A stretch of 64,000 bases of DNA, from positions 62,001-126,000 of the forward strand of contig NZ_JACHEF010000001.1 in NCBI RefSeq assembly GCF_014207355.1, written 5' to 3'. Below are positions 8,807 to 18,094 of the stretch, piece after piece (positions within the stretch are counted from its first letter, which is position 1; every line of letters begins with the position of its first letter). The position numbers and the translations under genes were made by a program. Source of the DNA: Mesorhizobium sangaii. GTDB taxonomy: Bacteria > Pseudomonadota > Alphaproteobacteria > Rhizobiales > Rhizobiaceae. The notes beneath the pieces were generated by a model that saw only the letters and a program-made list of their open reading frames with translations, had not been told where the DNA came from and searched no databases.

Positions 8807-9247
8807 ATGCGCTATCTGCACACCATGGTCCGCGTCGCCGACGTCGACGCCTCGCTCGATTTCTACTGCGCCAAGCTTGGCCTCAAGGAGGTGCGCCGCT
8901 ACGAAAACGAGCAAGGCCGCTTCACGCTGATCTTCCTGGCCGCGCCGGAGGACGAGGAGAGCGGCGTCAACGAGAAGGCGCCGCTGGTCGAACTGACCTA
9001 CAACTGGGATCCGGAAGACTACAAGGGCGGGCGCAATTTCGGCCACCTCGCCTATGAGGTCGACGACATCTACGCCACCTGCCAGCATCTGATGGACAAT
9101 GGCGTCACCATCAACCGGCCGCCGCGCGACGGCAACATGGCCTTCATCAGGTCGCCGGATGGCATTTCGATCGAGCTCCTGCAGAAGGGCCCGGCCAAGG
9201 CCAAGGCCGAACCCTGGGCTTCGATGGCGAACACCGGAAGCTGGTAG
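8807..9247 (+). CDS. gloA: lactoylglutathione lyase (glyoxalase I)
   Basis: 146 residues, normal length. VOC fold with the glyoxalase I signature MRYLHTMVRVADVDASLDFY, the middle VELTYNWDPEDYKGG and FGHLAYEVDDIY, and the end DGISIELLQ. These carry the metal-binding His and Glu residues (H5, E of VELTYN, H of FGHLAY, E of IELLQ). It converts the methylglyoxal-glutathione hemithioacetal to S-lactoylglutathione in the cytosol. The ATG at 8807 follows a GAGGA site. Confidence 0.93.
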   Translation: MRYLHTMVRVADVDASLDFYCAKLGLKEVRRYENEQGRFTLIFLAAPEDEESGVNEKAPLVELTYNWDPEDYKGGRNFGHLAYEVDDIYATCQHLMDNGVTINRPPRDGNMAFIRSPDGISIELLQKGPAKAKAEPWASMANTGSW

Positions 9248-9386
9248 GCCTCGACCCCGGGCGAAAAATCGCCGGCAGCCTTTGGCGGTTTGCGCGACAG
9301 CACCTATCTACCGCGCTGTCGCGCCAGCCTGGCAAGCCTGGAGCCATGTCAAGCAATGGGCGCCTGCCCTCCCGGAGAGTTCACTG

Positions 9387-9689
9387 ATGCCGACCAGCCA
9401 TGCCGATGTCGCCACCGAACATGCCAGCCGCTATCTGCAGCAGCTGTGCAAGCATTGGGCGCACAAATTCCCCGTCGAGTTCGATCCGCACCATGGGACC
9501 ATCGATCTCTCGCTGGGCCGCACGGTGATGGATGCCGATGCGAGCGCGCTGCATATCACTGTTTCTACCAAGGAAGGCGAATCGCTCGAGCGTCTGGAAA
9601 GTGTTGTTGCCGATCACATCAAACGCTTTGCTTTTCGCGAAGAACTGGCGTTCGACTGGAAGCCCGCAACAGCAGCGCAATCGACCTAA
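9387..9689 (+). CDS. DUF2218 domain protein
   Basis: A 100-residue cytosolic protein: HASRYLQQLCKHWAHKFPVEF, followed by LERLESVVADHIKRFAFRE and the end FDWKP. This is the DUF2218 layout, a small domain common next to siderophore or iron genes. No iron gene is present here. The ATG at 9387 has a CGGAGAG site. Its stop overlaps that of the convergent DUF1697 gene by 4 nt. Confidence 0.88.
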   Translation: MPTSHADVATEHASRYLQQLCKHWAHKFPVEFDPHHGTIDLSLGRTVMDADASALHITVSTKEGESLERLESVVADHIKRFAFREELAFDWKPATAAQST

Positions 9690-10246
9690 GCTCCGCCGGC
9701 CTGGCCGGCCATCTCCAGCAGCGCCAGCACCGAACGCCAGTTGCGCGCGGTGCCCGGCACCTTCAGCGTGCGCGGGATCAGCCCGGCAAAAACCGATTTG
9801 CCGAGCCCGTCCGGCGCGTGCAGGTAAAGCACGTCGCCCTTGATCTCGAATCGTTCGGGGCCAGTGCACTTTTCGGTCAGCCGCGCCACCTCATCGGCGG
9901 TCGGCTCGCGCTCCAGCACATAGGCGTGGAGCTTCGTATGGTCCGCAGCCACTTCCGGATAGGGATTTTCGCTCACCAGCCGCTCGAACCAGCCGAGATC
10001 GCGCACCATGATGCGCGAATGGAATCCCCATTTTTTCTCGAAGGCTGCTTCGATCTGTTTGGTCAGCGTCGCCGCGTCACCCTTTTTCGCCCGAAAAACG
10101 GTATTGCCGCTCTGCACATAGGTGGCGACATCGGAAAAGCCGAGATCCTCGAAGAACGACCGTAGCTCCGCCATCTTGACGATGCGGTTGCCGCCGACAT
10201 TGATGCCGGAAAACAGCGCAACGAAGCTTTTTCCCTGATCAGTCAT
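9686..10246 (-). CDS. DUF1697 domain protein
   Basis: 186 residues with DUF1697 hallmarks: FVALFSGINVGGNRIVKM at the start, YVQSGNTVF, and RNWRSVLALLEMA at the end. Function of the family is unknown. Its ATG overlaps the ilvA stop codon (ATGA, 10243-10246), so translation is probably coupled to ilvA. Confidence 0.9.
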   Translation of the reverse strand: MTDQGKSFVALFSGINVGGNRIVKMAELRSFFEDLGFSDVATYVQSGNTVFRAKKGDAATLTKQIEAAFEKKWGFHSRIMVRDLGWFERLVSENPYPEVAADHTKLHAYVLEREPTADEVARLTEKCTGPERFEIKGDVLYLHAPDGLGKSVFAGLIPRTLKVPGTARNWRSVLALLEMAGQAGGA

Positions 10247-11499
10247 ATGATGAACCCGGCCAGCGTCTCGTTGTCGGTGATATCCTGGTACTGGACGCCT
10301 TCGGCCTCGAAATTCGCCTTGAGCAGGTCGAAATTGCGGCGATCCTTGGTTTCGATGCCGATCAGCACCGAGCCGAAATTGCGTGCCGATTTCTTCAGAT
10401 ATTCGAAGCGGGCGATGTCGTCGTCAGGCCCAAGCAATTCAAGGAAATCGCGCAACGCGCCCGGCCGCTGCGGAAAGCGGATGATGAAATATTTCTTCAG
10501 GCCCTCGAAGCGCAGCGCCCGTTCCTTGACGTCCGGCAGCCGCTCGAAATCGAAATTGCCGCCTGAAACCACGGCGACGATTGTCTTGCCCCTGATTTCC
10601 TTCCTGGAAAAATCCTTCAGCGCGTCGATCGCCAGCGCGCCGGCCGGCTCCAGCACGACGCCTTCGACGTTGAGCATCTCGATCATGGTCGCGCAAAGCC
10701 GGTTTTCCGGGATCAGCCGCACCGTGTCGGCCGCAAAATCCTTGAGGTGCCGCAACGGCTCGCGGCCGATTTCGGCAACCGCCGCGCCATCGACGAAATT
10801 ATCGACCTTGGCGAGTTTCAGGCGCTTTCCGGCAGTGAGGCTCTCGCGCAGGCTTGGCGCGCCGGCCGGCTCGCAGAAGACGAAGCGCGCTTCGCGGCCC
10901 TGATCGGCGAAATAGTGGGTGACGCCGGCGGCGAGCCCGCCGCCGCCGACTGGCAGCATGATGATGTCGGGCATGCGGACGCCCGGCATCTGGTCGGCGA
11001 TCTCATAGGCGACGGTCGCCTGGCCCTCGATGATGTCCTTGTGATCGAAGGGCGGCACCATGTGGGCGCCGGAGCTTTCGGTGAATTCGAAGGCGGCGCG
11101 GTAGCAATCGTCGAAAAAGTCGCCGACCAGCCTGATCTCGACGAAATCGCCGCCGAACAGCCTGGTCTTGTCGATCTTCTGCTGCGGCGTCGTCACCGGC
11201 ATGAACACGACGCCCTTCTTGCCGAAATGGCGGCAGACGAAAGCGAAGCCCTGCGCATGGTTGCCGGCGGAAGCGCAGACGAACAGTTCAGCCTCGTTGC
11301 CGGCGGCAAGCGTCTTGCGGAAGAAATTGAAGGCGCCACGGATCTTGTAGGAACGCACCGGCGACAGATCCTCACGCTTCAGCAGCACCCGCGCACCGGT
11401 CTTTTTCGACAGGTAGTCGTTCTCCTGCAGCGGCGTTTCCGGAAAGATCTGGCGGATCGCCGCGGCAGCGGTGGCGACGCGGGAAGAGAAACTGTTCAT
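10243..11499 (-). CDS. ilvA: threonine ammonia-lyase (threonine dehydratase), ACT-like C-terminus
   Basis: Deaminates threonine to 2-oxobutyrate, the entry to isoleucine synthesis. 418 residues. The PLP-binding lysine lies in SPVRSYKIRGAFNF. The phosphate-binding loop LPVGGGGLAAG and the substrate motif ASAGNHAQG are intact. A single ACT-like regulatory domain fills the last 90 residues (FIIRFPQRPGALRDFLELL), consistent with isoleucine feedback control. The ATG at 11499 (MNSFSSRV) has a GGTGGTTTTCC-like site. It forms an operon with DUF1697. Confidence 0.93.
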   Translation of the reverse strand: MNSFSSRVATAAAAIRQIFPETPLQENDYLSKKTGARVLLKREDLSPVRSYKIRGAFNFFRKTLAAGNEAELFVCASAGNHAQGFAFVCRHFGKKGVVFMPVTTPQQKIDKTRLFGGDFVEIRLVGDFFDDCYRAAFEFTESSGAHMVPPFDHKDIIEGQATVAYEIADQMPGVRMPDIIMLPVGGGGLAAGVTHYFADQGREARFVFCEPAGAPSLRESLTAGKRLKLAKVDNFVDGAAVAEIGREPLRHLKDFAADTVRLIPENRLCATMIEMLNVEGVVLEPAGALAIDALKDFSRKEIRGKTIVAVVSGGNFDFERLPDVKERALRFEGLKKYFIIRFPQRPGALRDFLELLGPDDDIARFEYLKKSARNFGSVLIGIETKDRRNFDLLKANFEAEGVQYQDITDNETLAGFII

Positions 11500-11703
11500 C
11501 GGAAAACCACCTCGCACCGCCTGTTGTCCGCGGACATCTATCATCGATCGGGCCGCGCACCGGCTGTTTGTTGCACGCCCTGTCGTCGTGCGGCCGATTC
11601 CGCCTATTGCATATCCGGGTCCGCGACGCCATTGTCCGGCCAGTCATGCCCCTCTGCAACGGGCATTCGCAGAATCCTTGCAAGCACTTGGAGGCGTTTG
11701 TTC

Positions 11704-13107
11704 ATGCCTGTCGCTTCGGTCGGCCTGAAATCCATGTCCTTGCCGGAATTCGGCGAGCCGACGGTGATGCCGCTGGTTAAGCGCGCCACCCACGAAGCCC
11801 GCATCGCGGCGCTGACGGCATTGGGCGCCAAGGCCGGCCTCGATGCCTTCGCCATCTATGGCGATCGCGAACACGCGGCCAACGTCGCCTATCTCTCGGG
11901 CTACGATCCGCGTTTCGAGGAAACGCTGCTGGTCATCGTTCCCGGCAAGCAGCCAAGACTTCTCGTCGGCAATGAAGGCTGGGGCTATGCCGAACTCTGC
12001 GACGGACCTTACGAGCGCGTCCTCTACCAGACCTTCTCGCTGCCGGCGCAGCCGCGCGACCGCTCGGATGCGCTTCCCGACATCCTCGCCGATTGCGGCC
12101 TGATGCCCGGCCAGCGCATCGGCGCCATCGGCTGGAAGCCGTTCGGCGCGGGCGATGCCGGCCTTGGCGAGACGGCGCTCGACCTGCCCTCCTTCATCGC
12201 CGATACGCTGCGCGCGCTTGTCGGCGACAAGGGCGCGGTCGTGAACGCGGCCAACCTGCTGATGAACCCCACCGACGGGCTGCGCTCCATCAACGAGGCC
12301 GACCAACTGGCTGCGTTCGAGTTCGCCGCGACGTTCACCTCGCAGGGGTTGCGTAATGTCCTGCAAGGCATCGAGCCCGGCATGACCGAACTGCAGGCGG
12401 CCCGGCTGATGGGCATGAACGGGCTGCCGCATGGCTGCCATCCGATGCTATCGGCGGGCAAGCGCGCCGCCTATGGCCTGCCCAGCCCGCGCCTCGACGT
12501 CATCCGGCGTGGCGACCCGATCACCATGGCCTACGGCATCCAGGGTGCGCTCAATGCACGCGCCGGCTTCCTTGCCGAGGAAGCATCCGAACTTCCGCAT
12601 GCCATCCGCGACTATGTCGAAAGACTGGTCGCGCCCTATTTCGCCGCTGTCGTCGACTGGTACGAAGCGATCGGCATCGGCACCACGGGAGGCACGCTGT
12701 GGAGGGCGGTGCATGACCGCATAGGCGATCCGTTCTTTGGTGTTTCACTCAATCCCGGCCATCTCGTCCATATCGACGAATGGATGCATTCGCCGGTGTT
12801 TTCCGGCTCCGACATCAGACTGCGATCCGGCATGGCGCTGCAGGTCGACGTCATTCCGGCGACCGGCAGCGCCTATTTCACCACCAATATCGAGGACGGC
12901 ATCGCGCTCGCCGACGAGCCTCTGCGCGAGGAGATCGCGGCGCGCTATCCCGAGGCCTGGAGGCGCATCGAGGCGAGACGCGGTTTCATGGCGGATGTAC
13001 TCGGCATCCACCTCAAGCCGGAGGTGTTGCCCTTCTCCAACATTCCGGCGTTTCTGCCGCCGTTTTGGCTTTCGCGCAACAGTGCGATGACTGTGACCGG
13101 GCGCTGA
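11704..13107 (+). CDS. M24-family (creatinase/aminopeptidase P-fold) protein
   Basis: 467 residues. The N-terminal part resembles a creatinase-type N domain (DAFAIYGDREHAANVAYLSGYD) and the C-terminal part a pita-bread fold (SINEADQLAAFEFAATFTSQGL, LNPGHLVHIDEWMHSPVF, MALQVDVIPATGS). The usual M24 metal ligands (D, D, H, E, E) are not clearly present, so it may be a non-metallo or degenerate member. The ATG at 11704 follows GGAGG by 9 nt; the ATG at 11734 is an alternative. Function is uncertain. Confidence 0.8.
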   Translation: MPVASVGLKSMSLPEFGEPTVMPLVKRATHEARIAALTALGAKAGLDAFAIYGDREHAANVAYLSGYDPRFEETLLVIVPGKQPRLLVGNEGWGYAELCDGPYERVLYQTFSLPAQPRDRSDALPDILADCGLMPGQRIGAIGWKPFGAGDAGLGETALDLPSFIADTLRALVGDKGAVVNAANLLMNPTDGLRSINEADQLAAFEFAATFTSQGLRNVLQGIEPGMTELQAARLMGMNGLPHGCHPMLSAGKRAAYGLPSPRLDVIRRGDPITMAYGIQGALNARAGFLAEEASELPHAIRDYVERLVAPYFAAVVDWYEAIGIGTTGGTLWRAVHDRIGDPFFGVSLNPGHLVHIDEWMHSPVFSGSDIRLRSGMALQVDVIPATGSAYFTTNIEDGIALADEPLREEIAARYPEAWRRIEARRGFMADVLGIHLKPEVLPFSNIPAFLPPFWLSRNSAMTVTGR

Positions 13108-13205
13108 CCACATTTCGGCTGGATGCGACTTAGTTCTGCCGCACTCTGGCTGTCCGGGATGTCGCGGGGGTAGGCAGGCCTTTTGGCCGGAGTTGGAATT
13201 TCTGA

Positions 13206-14279
13206 GTGCCTTTGAAGAATATCTTTGCCGTTGTCCTTATCTTGCTCGTCGCCGGCTGCGCCGGCACGCAAACCCAGGAACTGCTTGGCAGCGCCATCGT
13301 CGCGACGCCGGTGACTGAGATCGCCGGCAACCACAGCATCTTCATCGCCACGACGCGCAAGAAATCCGACGATCCCAACAAGGTCTTCGACGGCGAGCGC
13401 TCGGCCACGCTGAATTACGCCCGCGTCACCGTCACGGTGCCAGGCTCCCACCAGACCGGCCAGATCGAGCGCCGTTCGCGCGGCAAATCCGACGACCCGG
13501 CGAAATATTTCATGGCGTCCGAAGTCGTCGGGTACGACGCACAGCCGAAGTTCTCCAGCGCGCTCAATGCCGACATCGCGGCGCGCGGCGGCCGCGTCAT
13601 GGTCTTCGTCCATGGTTACAACACCGGCTTCGATGATGCCGTCTACCGCTTGACCCAGATCGTCCACGATTCCGGCTATCCGGGCACGCCGGTGCTGTTT
13701 TCCTGGGCCTCCGGCGCCAAGACCACCGACTATGTCTATGACAAGGAAAGCGCCAGCGCGGCCCGCGACCAACTCGAAGTGACCTTGAGGATGCTGGAGC
13801 AGTCCGGAGCGCGGCGCATCGACATCGTCGCCCATTCGATGGGAACCTGGGTGACGATGGAAACTCTGCGCCAGATGGCCATCAGCGGCGACCGCGATCT
13901 CGGCGGCAAGCTCGGCGACGTGGTGCTGGCCTCGCCCGACATCGATGTCGATGTGTTTAAGAGCCAGATGCGACGCTACGGCAAGCCTGACAAGCCGTTC
14001 ATCCTGCTGCTCTCCGACGACGATCGGGCGCTCAGGCTCTCCGGCCTGATTGCCGGCTCGCGGCCACGCGTCGGCGACTACAAGGATGCCGCCGATCTTG
14101 CCTCCTACGGCGTGACCGTGGTCGACCTTTCAAAGGTCAAGGGAAGCGATAGCTTCAACCACACCAAATTCGCCGACAATCCCGAACTGGTGAAGATGAT
14201 CGGCCAGCGGCTGCGCGACGATGACGGTTTTGCCAGCGATCGCGACGTGACCGATCGCATCGGCCTGCTCGGGCAATAG
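13206..14279 (+). CDS. lipoprotein alpha/beta hydrolase, DUF900 family (copy 1)
   Basis: 357 residues starting with GTG. A lipoprotein signal ends at the lipobox LVAGC (Cys18). The DUF900 hydrolase domain follows: VMVFVHGYNTGFDDAVYR, the nucleophile elbow AHSMGTWV (Ser), and ASPDIDVDVFKSQM. It should be lipid-anchored at the cell envelope with esterase- or lipase-like activity; the substrate is unknown. It is a close paralogue of the gene at 14421, so a tandem duplication is likely. Confidence 0.88.
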   Translation: MPLKNIFAVVLILLVAGCAGTQTQELLGSAIVATPVTEIAGNHSIFIATTRKKSDDPNKVFDGERSATLNYARVTVTVPGSHQTGQIERRSRGKSDDPAKYFMASEVVGYDAQPKFSSALNADIAARGGRVMVFVHGYNTGFDDAVYRLTQIVHDSGYPGTPVLFSWASGAKTTDYVYDKESASAARDQLEVTLRMLEQSGARRIDIVAHSMGTWVTMETLRQMAISGDRDLGGKLGDVVLASPDIDVDVFKSQMRRYGKPDKPFILLLSDDDRALRLSGLIAGSRPRVGDYKDAADLASYGVTVVDLSKVKGSDSFNHTKFADNPELVKMIGQRLRDDDGFASDRDVTDRIGLLGQ

Positions 14280-14420
14280 ACGAAATCCCACGATTTTGCC
14301 GTGCCTGTTCAGCATTGCAGACGTCTAGGCTCACTTTGAACTGGACCGCGCCGCCCTCTGGCTTTATCGGAATATCCAGCGACGTCATGCGTTTGACGTC
14401 CCCCTTTGCGGAGCCGGCGT

Positions 14421-15584
14421 GTGACCGTGCGTTCGAAGAGCTGCCTTGTCGTCGCATTCGCGCTCGCTGTCACTGGCTGCGCCGGCCAGAAAACCCATGA
14501 TCTGCTCAACAAGACGACGATCACGGTGCCCGCTTCCGACATCGCTGCGACGCATGAGATCTTCGTTGCCACCACCCGGCAGAGGGCAACAAAGAACCCG
14601 CGACAGGTCTACGACGGCGACCGCTCGCTGACCACCAGCTTTGCCCGCGTCGACGTGACCGTTCCCAAAAGCCATCAGGTCGGCGCCATCGAGCGGGTTA
14701 AGGGATCCGCAAACAGCAATCCGGCCAAGGATTTCACTGCCAAGGACGTGACCTTCTATGAAGGCGCGCCGCAATTCGCCAAGGCGGTCGGTGCCGACAT
14801 CGCCATGCGCGGCGACCGTGCATTGGTTTTCGTGCACGGCTTCAACAACGGCTTCGACGACGGCATCTACCGGCTGACGCAGATTGCCCACGACACGAAA
14901 TATCCCGGCACGCCGGTGCTGTTTTCCTGGGCGTCAAGCGGCAAGACGACGGGCTATATCTACGACAAGGAAAGCGCCAACGCGGCGCGCGACGACCTCG
15001 AGGCGACGCTCAGGATGCTGGCCAAGACGCGGGTCAAGAGCATCGACATCATCGCTCACTCGATGGGAACCTGGGTGACGATGGAAGCGCTGCGGCAGCT
15101 CGCCATCTCCGGCGATCGCGATCTTGGCGGCAAGCTCGGCTATGTCATCCTGGCCTCACCGGACATCGATGTCGATGTGTTCAAGAAGCAGATGATCCGC
15201 TACGGCAAGCCGGACAAGCCGTTCGCCATCCTGCTCTCCGACGACGACCGCGCGCTCAAGCTGTCTTCCCTGATCTCTGGCGACAAGCCGCGCGTTGGCG
15301 ATTACAGCAATGCCGCCGACCTTGCCAGCTATGGCGTGGTCGTGGCGGACCTGACCAAGACCAAGGGCGGCGACCGTTTGAACCATGCGAAATTCGCCGA
15401 CAACCCGATCCTGGTGCAACTGCTCGGCGACCGGTTGCGCACACCGGCCGCCCTACGACCGGACGAGCCCGACGCGGCGCAGTTCAACAACATCGGGCAA
15501 GGCCTAGGCAAGGCCGTCGGCTCCGTCGCCGAGATCGTCATCACCACGCCGTTCAAGGTGCTGACCGTTGCCACTGGCGGGTGA
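14421..15584 (+). CDS. lipoprotein alpha/beta hydrolase, DUF900 family (copy 2)
   Basis: 387 residues from the GTG at 14421 (GGAG site upstream); a TTG at 14406 is also open. Lipobox AVTGC, then the same layout as copy 1: ALVFVHGFNNGFDDGIYR, AHSMGTWV and ASPDIDVDVFKKQM. Differences include a longer C-terminal tail (about 30 residues, ending in the hydrophobic segment VAEIVITTPFKVLTVA). The gap to copy 1 is 141 nt, so it probably has its own promoter or a shared transcript. Confidence 0.88.
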   Translation: MTVRSKSCLVVAFALAVTGCAGQKTHDLLNKTTITVPASDIAATHEIFVATTRQRATKNPRQVYDGDRSLTTSFARVDVTVPKSHQVGAIERVKGSANSNPAKDFTAKDVTFYEGAPQFAKAVGADIAMRGDRALVFVHGFNNGFDDGIYRLTQIAHDTKYPGTPVLFSWASSGKTTGYIYDKESANAARDDLEATLRMLAKTRVKSIDIIAHSMGTWVTMEALRQLAISGDRDLGGKLGYVILASPDIDVDVFKKQMIRYGKPDKPFAILLSDDDRALKLSSLISGDKPRVGDYSNAADLASYGVVVADLTKTKGGDRLNHAKFADNPILVQLLGDRLRTPAALRPDEPDAAQFNNIGQGLGKAVGSVAEIVITTPFKVLTVATGG

Positions 15585-15608
15585 TCAGCCGAGCGCCGGC
15601 GCCTGATC

Positions 15609-17426
15609 TCAGACGAAAAGATCGACCTTCTGGAACGTCGTCACGTCGATCAGCCCGACGTCGGAAATCCTAAGTTCCGGAATGACGACCAGCGCCAGCA
15701 GCGAGTGCTGCATGTAGGCGTTGTTCAACGAACAGCCCATCTTGCGCATCGCTTCGGTCAGCTTCTCGGCCTTAGCAGCGACGATTTCCGCCCGCTCGTC
15801 CGACATCAGCCCGGCGATCGGCATTTCGACCAGCGCCAGTTCCTTGCCCTTGGAGAACAGCACGACGCCGCCGCCGACCTCGCCCAGTCGGTTCACGGCC
15901 AGGGCCATGTCCTGCTTGTTGGTGCCGACGACGATGATGTGGTGCGAATCGTGCGCCACGCTGGAGGCCATCGCGCAGTCGCCCATGTAGCCGAAGCCGG
16001 AGACGAAGGCGTTGGTGACGCCGCCTGTGCCCCGGTGGCGCTCGACCAGCGCGATCTGGCAGATATCGTTGCGGCGATCCATGGCGACCAGCCCGTCCTC
16101 GACCGGCAGGTCGGCCTCCAATGCCCGCGTCGGCGCCTGGTTCTCGATGACGCCGATGACGCGCACACGGACCTCGTTGGCGCCCTTGGGAGCCGCGATG
16201 TCGAAGTCGCCGGCCTTGAGTTTCTTGCCGAGCTTGACGGTGTTCTTGGCCGTCTTCGGGTAGTCGTAGGCCGGAATGTCGATTTCGAGCTTGCCGCCCT
16301 TGGCCAGCCTGACGCCACGCGCGTAGACCTCGTCTATGGTCATCGCCGAGAGATCCGAGACGATCAGCAGGTCGGCCAGCCGCCCCGGCGCGATCGAGCC
16401 GATCTCGCGCTCGAGTTTGAAGTGCTGGGCGGTGTTGAGCGTCGCCATCTGGATTGCCGTTACAGGCTTCAACCCTTGCTGGATGGCGTGGCGCACCACC
16501 CGGTCCATATGGCCTTCATGGACCAGCGTACCGGAGTGGCTGTCGTCAGTGCACAGGATGAAGTTGCGCGGATCGATGCCGCTCTCCGTCACCGCCTTGA
16601 TCTGCGAGGCGACGTCATACCAGGCCGAGCCCAGCCGCAGCATCGCCTTCATACCCTGGCGCACGCGCGCAATGGCATCCTCGGCCCGCGTGCCCTCGTG
16701 GTCGTCTTCCGGCCCTCCGGCGACGTAGCCGTGGAACGGCAGGCCGAGATCGCGCGAGGCATAGTGTCCGCCAACCGTTTTCCCCGCTTTCACGGTCGCC
16801 GCGATTTCGCCAGACATGACCGGGTCGTTGGCGGCGACGCCGGGGAAATTCATCACTTCACCCAGCCCGATGATGTTTTCCCACGTCATCGCTTCGGCGA
16901 CATCGGCGACCGTCAACTCGGCGCCGGCATGTTCCAGCCCTGGTGCCGAAGGCACGCAGGACGGCATCTGCACATGCACGTTGACCGGCATCGCGACGGC
17001 TTCGTCATGCATCAGCCGCACGCCGGGCAGGCCCAGCACATTGGCGATCTCGTGCGGATCGATGAACATAGAGGTGGTGCCGTGCGGAATGACGGCACGG
17101 CAGAACTCGGTGACCGTCACCATGCCGCTCTCGACATGCATGTGCGCGTCGCAGAGGCCGGGGACCAGATAACGCCCGCCGGCGTCGACCACCTTCGTGC
17201 CCTGGCCGATGGCATGGCTGGCGTTCGGCCCGCAATAGGCAAAGCGCCCGCCGGCAATGGCTATATCGGTGCCGGCGATGATCTCACCCGAATGGACGTT
17301 CACCCAGCGCCCGTTGCGGATGACGAGATCGGCGGGTTTGCGACCCATGGCGACATCGACCAGCTGCGTCGCCATCTCGGTCCAGGGTTTGGGTTTCGTC
17401 GCATGCGCCGACGGCTTCTTGGCCAT
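15609..17426 (-). CDS. ade: adenine deaminase
   Basis: 605 residues, normal for the large bacterial Ade family. Converts adenine to hypoxanthine in purine salvage. The metal site motif GLCDAHMHVESGM, FIDPHEIANVLG, LCTDDSHSGTLV and the C-terminal block VAHDSHHIIVVGTN are all intact. I start at the ATG at 17426 (MAKKPSAHA). The preceding in-frame stretch up to 17507 overlaps a hairpin terminator. The stop lies 24 nt from that of the convergent lipoprotein gene. Confidence 0.95.
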   Translation of the reverse strand: MAKKPSAHATKPKPWTEMATQLVDVAMGRKPADLVIRNGRWVNVHSGEIIAGTDIAIAGGRFAYCGPNASHAIGQGTKVVDAGGRYLVPGLCDAHMHVESGMVTVTEFCRAVIPHGTTSMFIDPHEIANVLGLPGVRLMHDEAVAMPVNVHVQMPSCVPSAPGLEHAGAELTVADVAEAMTWENIIGLGEVMNFPGVAANDPVMSGEIAATVKAGKTVGGHYASRDLGLPFHGYVAGGPEDDHEGTRAEDAIARVRQGMKAMLRLGSAWYDVASQIKAVTESGIDPRNFILCTDDSHSGTLVHEGHMDRVVRHAIQQGLKPVTAIQMATLNTAQHFKLEREIGSIAPGRLADLLIVSDLSAMTIDEVYARGVRLAKGGKLEIDIPAYDYPKTAKNTVKLGKKLKAGDFDIAAPKGANEVRVRVIGVIENQAPTRALEADLPVEDGLVAMDRRNDICQIALVERHRGTGGVTNAFVSGFGYMGDCAMASSVAHDSHHIIVVGTNKQDMALAVNRLGEVGGGVVLFSKGKELALVEMPIAGLMSDERAEIVAAKAEKLTEAMRKMGCSLNNAYMQHSLLALVVIPELRISDVGLIDVTTFQKVDLFV

Positions 17427-17505
17427 GAAAGACTCCTGTTTGCCCGACTGTGCCAAGCCAGTGTGGTTTTGACCAGCATCAAACTGGGACCTGTTGCGCC
17501 ATGAC

Positions 17506-17523
17506 AAAGGCCGTTCGGCCTTT
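17506..17523 (-). terminator. compact hairpin downstream of the SecD-head gene
   Basis: AAAGGCC-GTTC-GGCCTTT forms a perfect 7-bp stem 8 nt past the stop at 17532. On the minus strand the stem ends in CCTTT, a modest U-run. Confidence 0.6.
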
Positions 17524-17531
17524 CACGAAGA

Positions 17532-17909
17532 TTACTGCGCGCTGACGTCGACCGTGGCTTTCGCCCTTCCGGCCGAAATTTGTTCGGCGAGACGCCTGAG
17601 TTCGCCCTTGGCGAACCTCCCGCTGATCATGACCTCGCCGCCGAGGATGGGTTCGACCAGCCGCGGCGACATCACGACGCTGCCGCCGACGCTGAGGTCG
17701 ATCGTCTTCCCGACATTCGCCTTGGTGAAAGCGGCGAATGCCCGTCCACTGTCCGGCGTCATCTTGAGATTGAGCGCCACTTGTCCTGGCGCCGCATCGG
17801 GTACGACCACGGCCTTGGCGATGGCCAGCGTCAATGGCTCGGCCATGGCGAGGCCGCAGGCTAGCAGCACGACGGCTGTTGCAGCGATCGTGCCAAACAG
17901 GACGCGCAT
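17532..17909 (-). CDS. exported protein resembling the SecDF P1-head subdomain
   Basis: 125 residues: a signal peptide (about residues 1-24, ending LACGLAMAE), then roughly 95 residues that read like the P1-head region of SecD/SecDF. Visible pieces are LKMTPDSGRAFAAFTKANVGKTI, the central SVVMSPRLVEPILGGEVMISGRF and ELRRLAEQI. Unlike SecD it has no transmembrane core, so it is a free periplasmic head domain. The ATG at 17909 has a GGAG site 9 nt upstream. Role unknown. Confidence 0.7.
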   Translation of the reverse strand: MRVLFGTIAATAVVLLACGLAMAEPLTLAIAKAVVVPDAAPGQVALNLKMTPDSGRAFAAFTKANVGKTIDLSVGGSVVMSPRLVEPILGGEVMISGRFAKGELRRLAEQISAGRAKATVDVSAQ

Positions 17910-18094
17910 CAGGATTTTTCTCCACAAACCGTTGATCTTGCACGGCGACGCTGCCGCGGCAATGCCGCTTGTCTCCGGTCTGGCGGCACCGGGCTTGCGA
18001 GCGGCATCGGCCAGAAATAAGATTCCGTTTTGTCGTAAACCGGGTTACCCTCCCGGCAAGGGCCTTTCTGAAACGCCATTTCGGGGAGTTCGAT

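Noticed and set aside
10747..11703. Upstream part of the M24 frame
   Set aside because: Runs antisense through ilvA; the real start with GGAGG is at 11704.
15705..17504. Long 599-residue plus-strand frame
   Set aside because: Shadow of adenine deaminase in high-GC DNA; His/Arg/Asp-rich with no domain.
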